10,478 bases of DNA, from contig JAGKVC010000159.1 of assembly GCA_021152595.1 (NCBI GenBank), positions 1 through 10,478 on the forward strand. The letters run 5' to 3'. The stretch is from Clostridia bacterium. Lineage in GTDB: Bacteria > Bacillota > Clostridia > Oscillospirales > Ruminococcaceae. The stretch's first letter is position 1. Each line of letters starts with the position of its first letter. The position numbers were made by a program, and so were the translations under genes. The notes under the pieces were generated by a model. The model was not told the DNA's origin. It saw only the letters and a program-made list of their open reading frames with translations, and made no database searches. Of the stretch, positions 1 to 7,373 are shown one piece after another.

Positions 1-137
1 GGATCATACAGCGGCTTCGAGGGATCGCGTTTTTTGACGTCGGCGACCTTGTCGATCAGCGACATCCGCTTGAGGAAAAGGTCAAGCAGCGACGCATCAA
101 TCTCATCAAGCTGCGGACGAATCTCCGATAACTCCAT
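1..137 (-). CDS. pheA: Chorismate mutase domain, N-terminus of probable bifunctional chorismate mutase/prephenate dehydratase (partial)
   Basis: The first 45 codons are visible; the rest lies left of the window. The translation begins MELSEIRPQLDEIDASLLDL and is the first helix of an AroQ-type chorismate mutase. Arg7 in 'IRPQLDEID', Arg24 in 'LKRMSL' and Lys35 in 'VADVKK' fall where the active-site Arg and Lys residues of this fold are expected, and the segment ends with the usual 'KPLYDP'. The family converts chorismate to prephenate in the cytoplasm. The start is ATG at 135-137, with AAAGGAG at 145-151 and a 7-nt spacer. It follows aroC after a 67-nt gap with no visible terminator, so it is probably the next gene of the operon. 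The prephenate dehydratase half is inferred from gene order in related clostridia; a stand-alone chorismate mutase cannot be excluded. Confidence 0.85.
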   Translation of the reverse strand, partial: MELSEIRPQLDEIDASLLDLFLKRMSLIDKVADVKKRDPSKPLYD

Positions 138-204
138 AAAAATACTCCTTTAATATTTGATTTCTGACATGCTGCAAGTCGCTGTTTTTGTCTGATATTG
201 CGCA

Positions 205-1293
205 TTATTGAGACGCGTCGCAGAGCAGTACATCAAGCACTGTCAGTGCCGCCGCCGCTTCGATCACAGGCACCGCACGCTGCGCAATGCAGGGATCGTG
301 CCGTCCCTTGATTTCAATGGTCGTATCGGTGCCGTCCGGCAGAGAGACCGTCTCCTGCTCCTGCGCGATTGAGGGCGTCGGCTTGATCCCGACGCGGAAC
401 CGTACCGGCATACCGGTCGTGATGCCGCCGAGAATGCCGCCGTTCCGGTTCGTTTTTGTAATGATATTGCCCTGTGCATCCGTACCGAACGGATCGTTCG
501 CCGCCGAGCCGCGCATTTCCGAGAGCGCAAAGCCGTCGCCGAATTCCACGCCCTTGACCGCAGGAATGCCGAACAGCACACGCGCAAGGCGGTTCTCAAT
601 GCCGTCAAACATCGGATCGCCAAGTCCGGCAGGAAGCCCTGTTACCATGCATTCAATCGAGCCGCCAACCGAATCCAGTGCCTCACGCGCCGCAAGAATC
701 TCCTGCTGCATCTGCTCGCCCTTTTCATCGGATATCACAGGAAAAGATTTTGCCGCAATGTTCTCAAACAGTGCCGGATCCGGCTGCATCGGGAACGCAT
801 CATCGCGGGCAGCTCCGACAGATGAAAGATGCGCACCTACGTAGATTCCGCGGCGTTCCAGCATTTGGATTGCAATGCCGCCGGCAGCGCAGACAGGCGC
901 GGTCAGACGACCGGAAAAATGTCCGCCGCCGCGCATATCCGCATGGCCGTGCCATTTCATATAGGCACTGTAATCCGCATGGGACGGGCGCGGTTTCAGC
1001 GCAAGATTGCTATAATCTCCGGAGCGCGTATTCGTATTTGCGATGCGGATGCAGACCGGAAATCCGGTCGTTTTGTCCTCGAATACGCCGGAGACAAACT
1101 CCGGAACATCGGGCTCTTTCCGCGCAGTCGAGAGCGCATTTCTGCCGCCCTGCCGCCGTTCCATAAACCGCATCAGCCGGTCAAAATCAATGTGTTCGCC
1201 TGCCGGAAAGCCCTCAATCAGCGCGCCGATGCCGTTTCCGTGCGATTCGCCGTAGATGGATACGCGCAGGCGTTCTCCGAATTGTGAAGCCAT
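205..1293 (-). CDS. aroC: Chorismate synthase
   Basis: This enzyme makes chorismate from 5-enolpyruvylshikimate-3-phosphate using reduced FMN, the last shikimate pathway step, in the cytoplasm. The 362-residue protein has normal full length. Visible family motifs are YGESHG at residues 14-19 with the conserved His18, RRQGGR at 46-51, RPSHADY around 102-108 with the second conserved His105, RGGGHFSGR at 121-129, and GRHDPC near the C-terminus. The last lies before a hydrophobic terminal helix. The start is ATG at 1291-1293 with AGGAGG at 1300-1305, which sits in the 15-nt gap after the aroA stop codon. The stop is TAA at 205-207. The gene appears intact, and its position right after aroA matches its place in the pathway. 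Confidence 0.97.
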   Translation of the reverse strand: MASQFGERLRVSIYGESHGNGIGALIEGFPAGEHIDFDRLMRFMERRQGGRNALSTARKEPDVPEFVSGVFEDKTTGFPVCIRIANTNTRSGDYSNLALKPRPSHADYSAYMKWHGHADMRGGGHFSGRLTAPVCAAGGIAIQMLERRGIYVGAHLSSVGAARDDAFPMQPDPALFENIAAKSFPVISDEKGEQMQQEILAAREALDSVGGSIECMVTGLPAGLGDPMFDGIENRLARVLFGIPAVKGVEFGDGFALSEMRGSAANDPFGTDAQGNIITKTNRNGGILGGITTGMPVRFRVGIKPTPSIAQEQETVSLPDGTDTTIEIKGRHDPCIAQRAVPVIEAAAALTVLDVLLCDASQ

Positions 1294-1308
1294 ATTGAGC
1301 CTCCTGAA

Positions 1309-2592
1309 TCAATGTATTTCCGAATCTTTTGTGATCTTTCCGCCGAGGCTGCAATAGTCCTCGAAGAATGCCGGGTACGATTTGTTGACCGCCTCTGCGC
1401 CGAGAATCGTGACAGGCTCCGTGCAGCGGATCGCCGCGATCGCAGCCGCCATGACAAGCCGGTGATCGTTCTCGGCATCAACTGTTCCGCCGGTAAACTG
1501 TCCGCCGCGGACGCACAATCCATCCGGATACTCCTCCGCCTGACCGCCGAGCGCACGCAGCATCGCCGAGGTCGAAGCGAGCCGGTCGGATTCCTTCAGC
1601 CGCAGCCGCTCCGCCTTCTCAAAGCGGCAGTCGCCGTCACTGAGCGCGGCGCGTACCGCCAGAATCGGGAGAAGATCCGGTATTTTCTCCATATTTACGT
1701 CAAATTCCGAGATTGTTCCGCATGAAACAATCGTCTCCGAAGCAGCTTCTTCGACTTTCGCACCTGCGCGCTGTAAAATCAGGATGATCTCCTTGTCGCC
1801 CTGCGTCGAATCCGCATGCAGACCGCTGACCGCGACGCTGCCCTCCGGCTGAATTGCACCTGCCGTCAGCCAGAATGCCGCATTCGACCAGTCCCCGTCG
1901 ATATCCGGGTCATCCGGAAAATGAAGAATCTGCTTGCCTTTAATATGATAGCGAAGCAAGCCGGATTTCGTCGAGACCTGAATCTCCGCGCCGAAGAGCC
2001 GCAGCGTTTCCAGCGTCATATCCACATAGGCTGCGGACTGGAGCGGCGTTGTCAGGCGGATTTCGCTGTCCGCATCACAGAGCGGCAGCGCCATCAGCAG
2101 TCCGCTCAGGAATTGCGAGCTGATATTACCGGGGATTTCGTACAGTCCGCCGGTCATGGTGCCGGATGCGTGCAGCGGCAGAGATGTCTCCGCAAACTGT
2201 ACGCCGTGCGCGGACATTGCATCGGTCAGTGTCCCGATCGGGCGCTCCGGCAGTCTGCCCGAACCGGTAACCGAAATATTGCTGCAAACACACATTGCAA
2301 CGGGAAGCAGGAAACGCAGTGTTGAGCCGCTTTCGCCGCAGTCGAGATGCGCCTGCGGCTGCCGTCTGACCGGCGTGATGCAAAGTCCGGATTCCGTCTC
2401 CGAGAAATCTGCGCCGAGCGCGGTCAGGCAGCGGATCGTCGCTGCAATATCGTCACAAAACGGCGCATGCAGCGGAAGCGTTCCGCCCTCCTCCGAGAGT
2501 GCCGCGCAGATGAGTTTGCGGTGTGCATCCGATTTGGAAGGAATCGCTGCGACAGTTCCCGAAAGCGTTGCCGGATAGCAGGTGATATTCAT
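1309..2592 (-). CDS. aroA: 3-phosphoshikimate 1-carboxyvinyltransferase (EPSP synthase)
   Basis: It joins shikimate-3-phosphate and phosphoenolpyruvate to give EPSP, the sixth shikimate pathway step. The 427 residues cover both halves of the family. Visible motifs are PSKSDAHR at 18-25 (substrate Lys20, Ser21, Arg25), CGESGSTLR at 85-93, SSQFLSG at 158-164, DGDWSNAAFWL around 232-242, EKIPDLLPIL around 302-311 with the expected catalytic Asp306, LKESDR around 332-337, and DHRLVMA with NKSYPAFFED near the end. The start is ATG at 2590-2592. It overlaps the aroB stop as ATGA, and GGAGGG lies at 2599-2604 with a 6-nt spacer. A longer in-frame reading up to 2661 adds only 23 residues that overlap aroB and match nothing in the family. 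The phosphoenolpyruvate loop (ESGSTLRF) differs from the class I 'NAGTAMRP' form. Confidence 0.97.
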   Translation of the reverse strand: MNITCYPATLSGTVAAIPSKSDAHRKLICAALSEEGGTLPLHAPFCDDIAATIRCLTALGADFSETESGLCITPVRRQPQAHLDCGESGSTLRFLLPVAMCVCSNISVTGSGRLPERPIGTLTDAMSAHGVQFAETSLPLHASGTMTGGLYEIPGNISSQFLSGLLMALPLCDADSEIRLTTPLQSAAYVDMTLETLRLFGAEIQVSTKSGLLRYHIKGKQILHFPDDPDIDGDWSNAAFWLTAGAIQPEGSVAVSGLHADSTQGDKEIILILQRAGAKVEEAASETIVSCGTISEFDVNMEKIPDLLPILAVRAALSDGDCRFEKAERLRLKESDRLASTSAMLRALGGQAEEYPDGLCVRGGQFTGGTVDAENDHRLVMAAAIAAIRCTEPVTILGAEAVNKSYPAFFEDYCSLGGKITKDSEIH

Positions 2593-3528
2593 GCCTGTCC
2601 CTCCAGCCCGTCCGCAAAGAGCGCTTCGAGCGCTGCAATCGGCATCTTCTCCATGCGGCACTGTCCGATCTTCTCCGGCAGGATCACCGTGATATCGGAT
2701 GCTGCCGCCTTCTTGTCAAGTGCTGCGATTGTTGCCATATCCGCCGCGGAATAGGGGCAGACGATCGGCAGATTATTCCGTTTGATCGTATTCAGAATCC
2801 GCGTACCTGCGTCAGAATCAAGAAGTCCTCTGCGGACGGATGCGCGTGTGACGATCGCCATGCCCATTGCAACGGCATGACCGTGTGAGATCGCAAAATC
2901 ACTGAGCCGCTCAATCGCATGCGCCGGTGTATGACCGAGATTCAGCAGCTTGCGGACGCCGTGCTCCTCGGGATCCTCCATGACAATTTTCGCTTTGTAT
3001 GCGACCGCACGGGAGATCACCTCCTCAAGCTGACGGAGCGGATTGCCGGATTCATAGATCGCAAACAGCTCCGGATCACCGAGAATACCGGTCTTGATCG
3101 CCTCCGCTGCGCCGTCCGCCATTTCGTGCGGCGTGAGCGTCTGCATGGTGTCTACATCGCAATATACGCCAATCGGCTGGTGGAACAATCCTGCAAGATT
3201 TTTGCCGTGCGCAAGATTGACCGCAGTCTTTCCGCCGACGGATGCATCCACCGCCGCAAGCAGTGTGGTCGGCATCTGGACAAAGCGGATGCCGCGCAGA
3301 TAACAGCCTGCCGCAAAGCCGGTCAGGTCGCCGATGACACCGCCGCCGAGCGCGACCGCAAGATCTGTGCGCGAGATAAAGCGGCGCAATATTGCTGTCG
3401 CTGACGAGCATAACGCGGCAAGGCTTTGTGACTGCTGCAAGCTCCGTGCCGATCTGACCGAGCAGTCCGCTTCCGGTCAGGATCGGATAGGTTTCGCCCA
3501 AAGGCGTTGTCAGAATTTGTTTGTTCAT
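2589..3528 (-). pseudogene. aroB: 3-dehydroquinate synthase, broken by internal deletion and frameshift
   Basis: AroB cyclises DAHP to 3-dehydroquinate using NAD and a divalent metal, the second shikimate pathway step. Two frames each hold part of it. From ATG at 3526-3528 (SD AAGGAA just upstream) about 52 residues match the N-terminus, ending MLVSDSNIAPLYL near 3373. From about 3368 a different frame gives TDLAVALGGGVIGDLTGFAA and continues to the TGA at 2589-2591. Against typical homologues, about 46 residues between APLY and the VALGGG loop are absent. They include the GE-x-x-K segment that contacts NAD. The span of 940 nt is not a multiple of three; restoring 137 or 140 nt would give the usual 358-359 residues. 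The C-terminal catalytic half looks intact: VGGKTAVN, GAAEAIKTGI, LNLGHTPAHAIE and SHGHAVAMGM retain the expected Glu and His metal ligands. Translation from the true start runs out of frame to a stop at 3076. The lesion may be real and recent, or an assembly or sequencing error. Confidence 0.9.
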
Positions 3529-3598
3529 GGGTATTCCTTTCGTTCAGGTTCAGCAGGCTCCAAAATGCGATTATCTCAGTCGGAATCACCGCGCGCAT

Positions 3599-4429
3599 TC
3601 AAAGTTCCCAATCCTCCTGATCCTGCAATATTTCCGCCGAATTTGCGATCTGCGTAAGTAACTGCATATCCTCAGAGATCAGGACTGCACGGCTGCACCA
3701 GTCCAGATCGTTTTGATCGAAGAGCAGGAGATCCAGCGAATATTGCACCGGAACGGTCTCCTCTTTCTCCCGTAATATGACAAATCCTTTTGCTGTCTCA
3801 TTTTCAAAATGATAGATATCCTTCGTCCGGTAGGCTTCGTTGCCAAAGACCGCCTGCTTTTCTGTTTTGCATTTCCAGACCTTCTCCTTGGCGCTGAGCG
3901 CCGTGGTGTACAGCGACTGGGCTCGTGAAACCTCCGGCTTGATGCTCGGCCAATGCTCGTCATACTGATCTTCTGTCAGATTGAGGATAAAATCCCAGAG
4001 CTCATATTCATTTTCCGGTACACTGCGATTATACGCCCAGATGCCTTTCTCCAGATAAACCGGCTTGATTCCGCAATGGTCATAGGATGCCGCAAGGCTG
4101 CTGAATCTGACATACACCTGCGTTGTCTGCATCAGCCCTTCGTTCGCATTTGTATACAGCATTCCGTGCGCATCTGTTTTGACATATTCCAGATTGCCGG
4201 GCAGATACAGCCGCATGCTGCTGTCCTCGCATGCTTTTGGATTCTCCGGCAGCAGCGCGTCCGAAAACGGGTACGGACTGACTGTCTGATTGAAGTCACT
4301 GTTGAAAATGCGCATAAACACTTTTTCCGGCAGAAAGACCGCCGCAAAAACAGTGAAGCCGAGAAACAAAACAGGCAGCATCAGGATGATCCCGATTGTG
4401 ATCAGCAGGAAGTGCGGTCCTTTTTTCAT
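3599..4429 (-). CDS. Membrane-anchored protein of unknown function
   Basis: I do not recognise this 276-residue protein. A short basic N-terminus (MKKG) precedes one strongly hydrophobic segment at about residues 7-33. Together they look like an uncleaved signal anchor; no lipobox cysteine is seen. The remaining ~240 residues are polar and rich in Glu, Asp and Tyr with a few Cys, and would lie outside the membrane if the anchor has the usual orientation. No enzyme motif was found. The start is ATG at 4427-4429, one base after the tyrA stop (TGA-T-ATG), with AGGAGG inside the end of tyrA, so translation is probably coupled to tyrA. A 70-nt gap with no terminator separates it from aroB. Its place in the operon suggests co-expression but says nothing certain about function. 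Confidence 0.85.
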   Translation of the reverse strand: MKKGPHFLLITIGIILMLPVLFLGFTVFAAVFLPEKVFMRIFNSDFNQTVSPYPFSDALLPENPKACEDSSMRLYLPGNLEYVKTDAHGMLYTNANEGLMQTTQVYVRFSSLAASYDHCGIKPVYLEKGIWAYNRSVPENEYELWDFILNLTEDQYDEHWPSIKPEVSRAQSLYTTALSAKEKVWKCKTEKQAVFGNEAYRTKDIYHFENETAKGFVILREKEETVPVQYSLDLLLFDQNDLDWCSRAVLISEDMQLLTQIANSAEILQDQEDWEL

Positions 4430-4430
4430 A

Positions 4431-5270
4431 TCAGTTTCCTCCTGCGGATGCCTTTGCGATTCTGCCCTCTTTCAGGCATTCGCAGAGTGCCTCAGCATCG
4501 TTGTTTTCGAGTGCCTCAAGATAGGGCTTGAGATTCTCGATCAGGATGCGCAGCTCATCCGCAAGATACTCACGGTTATCGAGCATCAGCTCTGTCCACA
4601 TTTTTTCATCAAGGCGCGCAACGCGCGTCAGATCGCGAAAACTGCCTGCCGAAAATCCGCGGCGCTTCTGGGCGGTCGGGGATTTGACATAAGCGCCCGA
4701 GACGATATGCGCGAGCTGCGAGGTGTAGGCGATAATGCGGTCATGCTCATCCGGCGTGGAAAATGTCAGATGTGCAAATCCGATATCGGTGAAGTAGTTT
4801 TTGAGCATTTCCAGCGTCGGCAGATCGGTCGCGGAATCCGGTGTCAGGATCATCGAGGCGCCGTCAAAAAGCGATTCGGTCGCATTGACAAAGCCGCCGG
4901 TCTCCTTGCCTGCCATCGGGTGTCCGCCGATGTAGCGGTAGCCGTTTTCGGCGGCAAGCTGCGCCATTTCGCCGACAACCGCGCGCTTGACACCGCAGAT
5001 ATCGACCAGCACGCATTTCGCCTCGCCGAGAATTGCGGCATGCTCTCTTGTCCATTGAATCGCCGCAGCCGGACGCAGCGCCGTGATCACAAGGTCACAT
5101 TCGCGGAGCAGTTCATCCGTCAGTGCCTTGTCCATTGCGCCGGTCATACGCGCGAACATCATAACCTCCTGATCGAGGTCATAGCCGTAGACTGTGTGTA
5201 ATGTGCGCGATTTCGTCGCTTTTGCGTAGGAACCGCCGATCAGTCCCAGACCGATAATTGCAACATTCAT
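4431..5270 (-). CDS. tyrA: Prephenate dehydrogenase
   Basis: It oxidises and decarboxylates prephenate to 4-hydroxyphenylpyruvate with NAD(P), the committed step to tyrosine. The 279 residues show a Rossmann loop GLGLIGGS at 7-14, Asp31 at the end of the second strand (suggesting NAD preference), GGHPMAGKETGG at 115-126 with the conserved His117, and a C-terminal helical domain with TSQLAHIVS at 183-191 (His188), GSFRDLTRVA at 209-218 and KMWTELMLDN. It ends after the dehydrogenase core, without the ACT domain found in some Firmicute TyrA proteins, so feedback by tyrosine through such a domain is not expected. The start chosen is ATG at 5268-5270; an in-frame TTG three bases upstream is possible. 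AAAGGA upstream overlaps the stop of the preceding gene, which is 6 nt away. Confidence 0.96.
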   Translation of the reverse strand: MNVAIIGLGLIGGSYAKATKSRTLHTVYGYDLDQEVMMFARMTGAMDKALTDELLRECDLVITALRPAAAIQWTREHAAILGEAKCVLVDICGVKRAVVGEMAQLAAENGYRYIGGHPMAGKETGGFVNATESLFDGASMILTPDSATDLPTLEMLKNYFTDIGFAHLTFSTPDEHDRIIAYTSQLAHIVSGAYVKSPTAQKRRGFSAGSFRDLTRVARLDEKMWTELMLDNREYLADELRILIENLKPYLEALENNDAEALCECLKEGRIAKASAGGN

Positions 5271-5276
5271 CAAGGA

Positions 5277-6131
5277 TCATCCTTTCATTTTGTCATTGTC
5301 GAGGTGCAGTCCGGTCAGCGCCGAGAATGCATCTGCATCGTATTCCGGAATCAGCAGATAAAACTCGCCTTTGCTGTCCAGAATATTGACACGCCAGCAG
5401 CGCGCAAAATACATCCCGAACTGATTGACCGTGACTTTGTATTTCCGGTAATCTTTGTGATTATATGGCTTCTGCTTATTCCAGCCTGCAAAGCTGAGCT
5501 TTTTGGTGCGTTCGGCACTGCGCAGCGCTGTCAGCGGAATCTCCCAGACAGCCTCTGCGCTCGCCAGAAAGAGACTGCCGTCCTCCGCAAACGCAAAAAG
5601 ATCAAGATTCAGGTAATCGGAAAAGCCGTCCAGACTCTTGTGCTTCGGCTCTCCGTTTTTCAGGATGAACCGCTCACCGAACACATCGAGATCGACTGCA
5701 TTTTCGGGAATATGCAGCGCAGCCTTCGCCTCCGCAAGAAAGCGGTCAGCATTTTCGTTGAGTTCCTTGAGTTCGGGCGATTCAGCGACCTGCTTCTGCC
5801 GCCTTTTCTCCCACAGAAACAGCACGAGCCACGCCGCAAAGCAGCCTGCACAGAGCCAATACAGCCACGGCACGCGCCGATAGCCGTCGGCAAATCCGCC
5901 TGCTTTCATGATCGCGCAGCCGGGGATCACCCAGCCGAGCCAGAGCGCGGATTTGAGCAGAGAAAGCAGCGGCGGCAGACCGGCTTTCTGTTCTGTTTCA
6001 GTGTATTTTTCCTGGTATTCATAGAGCTTTGCAGCCTTCTCGGCGTCAGCCTGCCGGACGATAAACGCCGCGCCGGCAGGCTTGCCGTTTTCTGCGCCCT
6101 CTGTGATATCCATTCCAAGCAGATTGACCAT
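5277..6131 (-). CDS. Two-helix membrane protein of unknown function
   Basis: I do not recognise this 284-residue protein. Residues 1-50 are polar and partly helical. Two hydrophobic segments follow at about 52-75 and 87-107, joined by a short loop (MKAGGFADGYRR). A basic stretch WEKRRQKQ then suggests that the C-terminal side is cytoplasmic, so both ends would face the cytoplasm with a helical hairpin in the membrane. The last ~170 residues form a soluble region with no motif I can name. The start is ATG at 6129-6131, one base after the preceding acetyltransferase stop (TGA-T-ATG), with an AGGGG-like SD inside that gene. Its stop at 5277 lies 6 nt before tyrA and overlaps the tyrA SD, so it is firmly within the operon. 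Confidence 0.85.
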   Translation of the reverse strand: MVNLLGMDITEGAENGKPAGAAFIVRQADAEKAAKLYEYQEKYTETEQKAGLPPLLSLLKSALWLGWVIPGCAIMKAGGFADGYRRVPWLYWLCAGCFAAWLVLFLWEKRRQKQVAESPELKELNENADRFLAEAKAALHIPENAVDLDVFGERFILKNGEPKHKSLDGFSDYLNLDLFAFAEDGSLFLASAEAVWEIPLTALRSAERTKKLSFAGWNKQKPYNHKDYRKYKVTVNQFGMYFARCWRVNILDSKGEFYLLIPEYDADAFSALTGLHLDNDKMKG

Positions 6132-6132
6132 A

Positions 6133-6906
6133 TCAGCCGCCCCTGTTCATCTCCGCAATATGCTCCAAAGAATCCGCCTGCATCTCCGTCCACGCCGGAC
6201 GGAGTCCGGATTTCACCGCATTGCGCGCCGAGGGAAGATTGCACCACGCGCAGCAATAGAACGGCACCTTGTCCCGATTGAGAATCTCAATCGCAAGACG
6301 GCTTGTCAGTGCGGCAGCAATCCCTTTGCGGCGGTATTCCGGCAGAACGTCAATCCCGATCTGCCACATCTCCGCGCAGTCCGCAGAGCAGCCTGCAAGC
6401 CCGATGAGCTTCTCCCCGTCATAGGCGCCGACGCCGAGAACATCCAGTTCTGCGCGCTTTTCGCAGAGCGCATTTGACCATTCCGGCAGATAGAACTGCG
6501 CAAAATCTTCATGTGTCAGGATGCGCATTTCATAATCGCAGGGGAGCGCCTCCAGCTTTCTGAGATCCGGCAGCCAGTATTCCGCGGTTGTCCCGATGCC
6601 GTATCCGAACGGCTTGAGCGCCTCATGCAGCACATGCAGATGCGGCGGCTCGAAGCAGTGCGCGAGAATATAGGTATCCAGATACTGCTTTGCGGCAGGC
6701 ATCAGTTCCGGAATTGTCGATGCAACAATATTGCTCCCGTAGCTGACCATATAGCAGGCAGAGGGCAGCTTCAGATATTTCCTTGCATCCGGCGAATCCG
6801 CCGCCTGTACGACAACCGGATGCTGCTTTGTGAAGTCCTCCGGCGCGCAGCCAAGGTCAACCGCAGACTGCCGCAGCGCCGTTTCAAGTATTGTTTGCTG
6901 TGTCAT
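6133..6906 (-). CDS. GNAT-family N-acetyltransferase
   Basis: The GNAT fold lies in the C-terminal half of this 257-residue protein. WQIGIDVLPEYRRKGIAAAL at 181-200 is the acetyl-CoA pyrophosphate loop, with R192-x-x-G195-x-A197 fitting the R/Q-x-x-G-x-G/A pattern. It is followed by a helix and PSARNAVKSGLRPAW at 225-239, the usual motif B region. Residues 1-120 are an N-terminal extension without a motif I can name. The protein is fairly Cys-rich (for example FYCCAWC at 216-222). The family moves an acetyl group from acetyl-CoA to an amine; the substrate here is unknown. The start ATG at 6904-6906 overlaps the stop of the upstream acetyltransferase as ATGA, so the two are probably translationally coupled. 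The two GNATs differ in length and sequence and are not a simple tandem copy. Confidence 0.9.
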   Translation of the reverse strand: MTQQTILETALRQSAVDLGCAPEDFTKQHPVVVQAADSPDARKYLKLPSACYMVSYGSNIVASTIPELMPAAKQYLDTYILAHCFEPPHLHVLHEALKPFGYGIGTTAEYWLPDLRKLEALPCDYEMRILTHEDFAQFYLPEWSNALCEKRAELDVLGVGAYDGEKLIGLAGCSADCAEMWQIGIDVLPEYRRKGIAAALTSRLAIEILNRDKVPFYCCAWCNLPSARNAVKSGLRPAWTEMQADSLEHIAEMNRGG

Positions 6907-7370
6907 ATATGTTCCTCTGAGCGCGGCTTGTATGTGCCTGCGCGGAGCATCCGCCGCATGCGCTGCGCCTCATTCGCTGCGAAGCCGTGCTTTGCGTAGA
7001 ACGGCATTTTATCCGGCATCGCGCAAAGCTCAACGGCAATCTCCGTGCCCTGCACGCCGTGTTCGCCGATAAACCGCAGCAGATGCGTCATCAGCAGATT
7101 CCCGAGACCGCGCCCCTGATAATCCGGATGCACGATCACATCTTTTATATAGTAGCAGAGCCCAAGATCGCCGATCATCCGCGCCATTGCAACGATCCTG
7201 TCTCCGTCATATACACCGACGCGGAAGATGCTGTGTTCCAGCGCAAGCTGCACCTGTTCTTTTGCAGGTGCGCCGTCCCAGACTGCATTCCAGAGTGAGA
7301 TGAACGCATCTGCGTCAAAATCATTGTATCGAATATCAAGATCAGATTTCATATCCCGTTCAGCAGGCAC
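6903..7370 (-). CDS. GNAT-family N-acetyltransferase (GTG start)
   Basis: This 155-residue protein is a compact single-domain GNAT. KDVIVHPDYQGRGLGNLLM at 76-94 contains the acetyl-CoA loop Q85-G-R-G88-L-G90, and MPFYAKHGF at 122-130 is the typical C-terminal strand motif. The first strand and helix (IRYNDFDADAFISLWNAVW) resemble small YjgM/PhnO-like acetyltransferases, but the substrate cannot be read from sequence. The GTG start at 7368-7370 is chosen because AGGAGGT at 7378-7384 sits 7 nt upstream. The next in-frame ATG (7350-7352) has only a weak GGG ahead of it and would remove six residues. The start is 3 nt beyond the aroF stop, so the gene is the second in the operon. Confidence 0.92.
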   Translation of the reverse strand: MPAERDMKSDLDIRYNDFDADAFISLWNAVWDGAPAKEQVQLALEHSIFRVGVYDGDRIVAMARMIGDLGLCYYIKDVIVHPDYQGRGLGNLLMTHLLRFIGEHGVQGTEIAVELCAMPDKMPFYAKHGFAANEAQRMRRMLRAGTYKPRSEEHI

Positions 7371-7373
7371 GAA

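Noticed and set aside
138..204. Promoter or terminator between aroC and pheA
   Set aside because: The only -35/-10-like pair (TTGCAG and TATTAA, 16 bp) would start transcription at about the pheA start codon, and no stem followed by T-run was found.
2593..2661. 23-residue N-terminal extension of aroA
   Set aside because: It overlaps the end of aroB, lacks an SD and has no counterpart in the family; ATG at 2590-2592 has GGAGGG at a 6-nt spacer.
2589..3528. aroB as an intact gene using programmed frameshifting
   Set aside because: A shift would join the frames but could not supply the ~46 missing residues, and I see no slippery run at the junction.
5271..5273. TTG start for tyrA
   Set aside because: Possible with a 6-nt SD spacer, but the adjacent ATG has an acceptable 9-nt spacer and gives the normal N-terminus MNVAIIGLG.
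4290..6281. Long open frames on the plus strand opposite tyrA and the membrane protein gene (about 300 codons each), and similar ones opposite aroC, aroA and aroF
   Set aside because: They lie exactly antisense to well-supported genes, have Cys/Arg-rich translations without motifs, and follow from the GC-rich codon pattern of the true frame.
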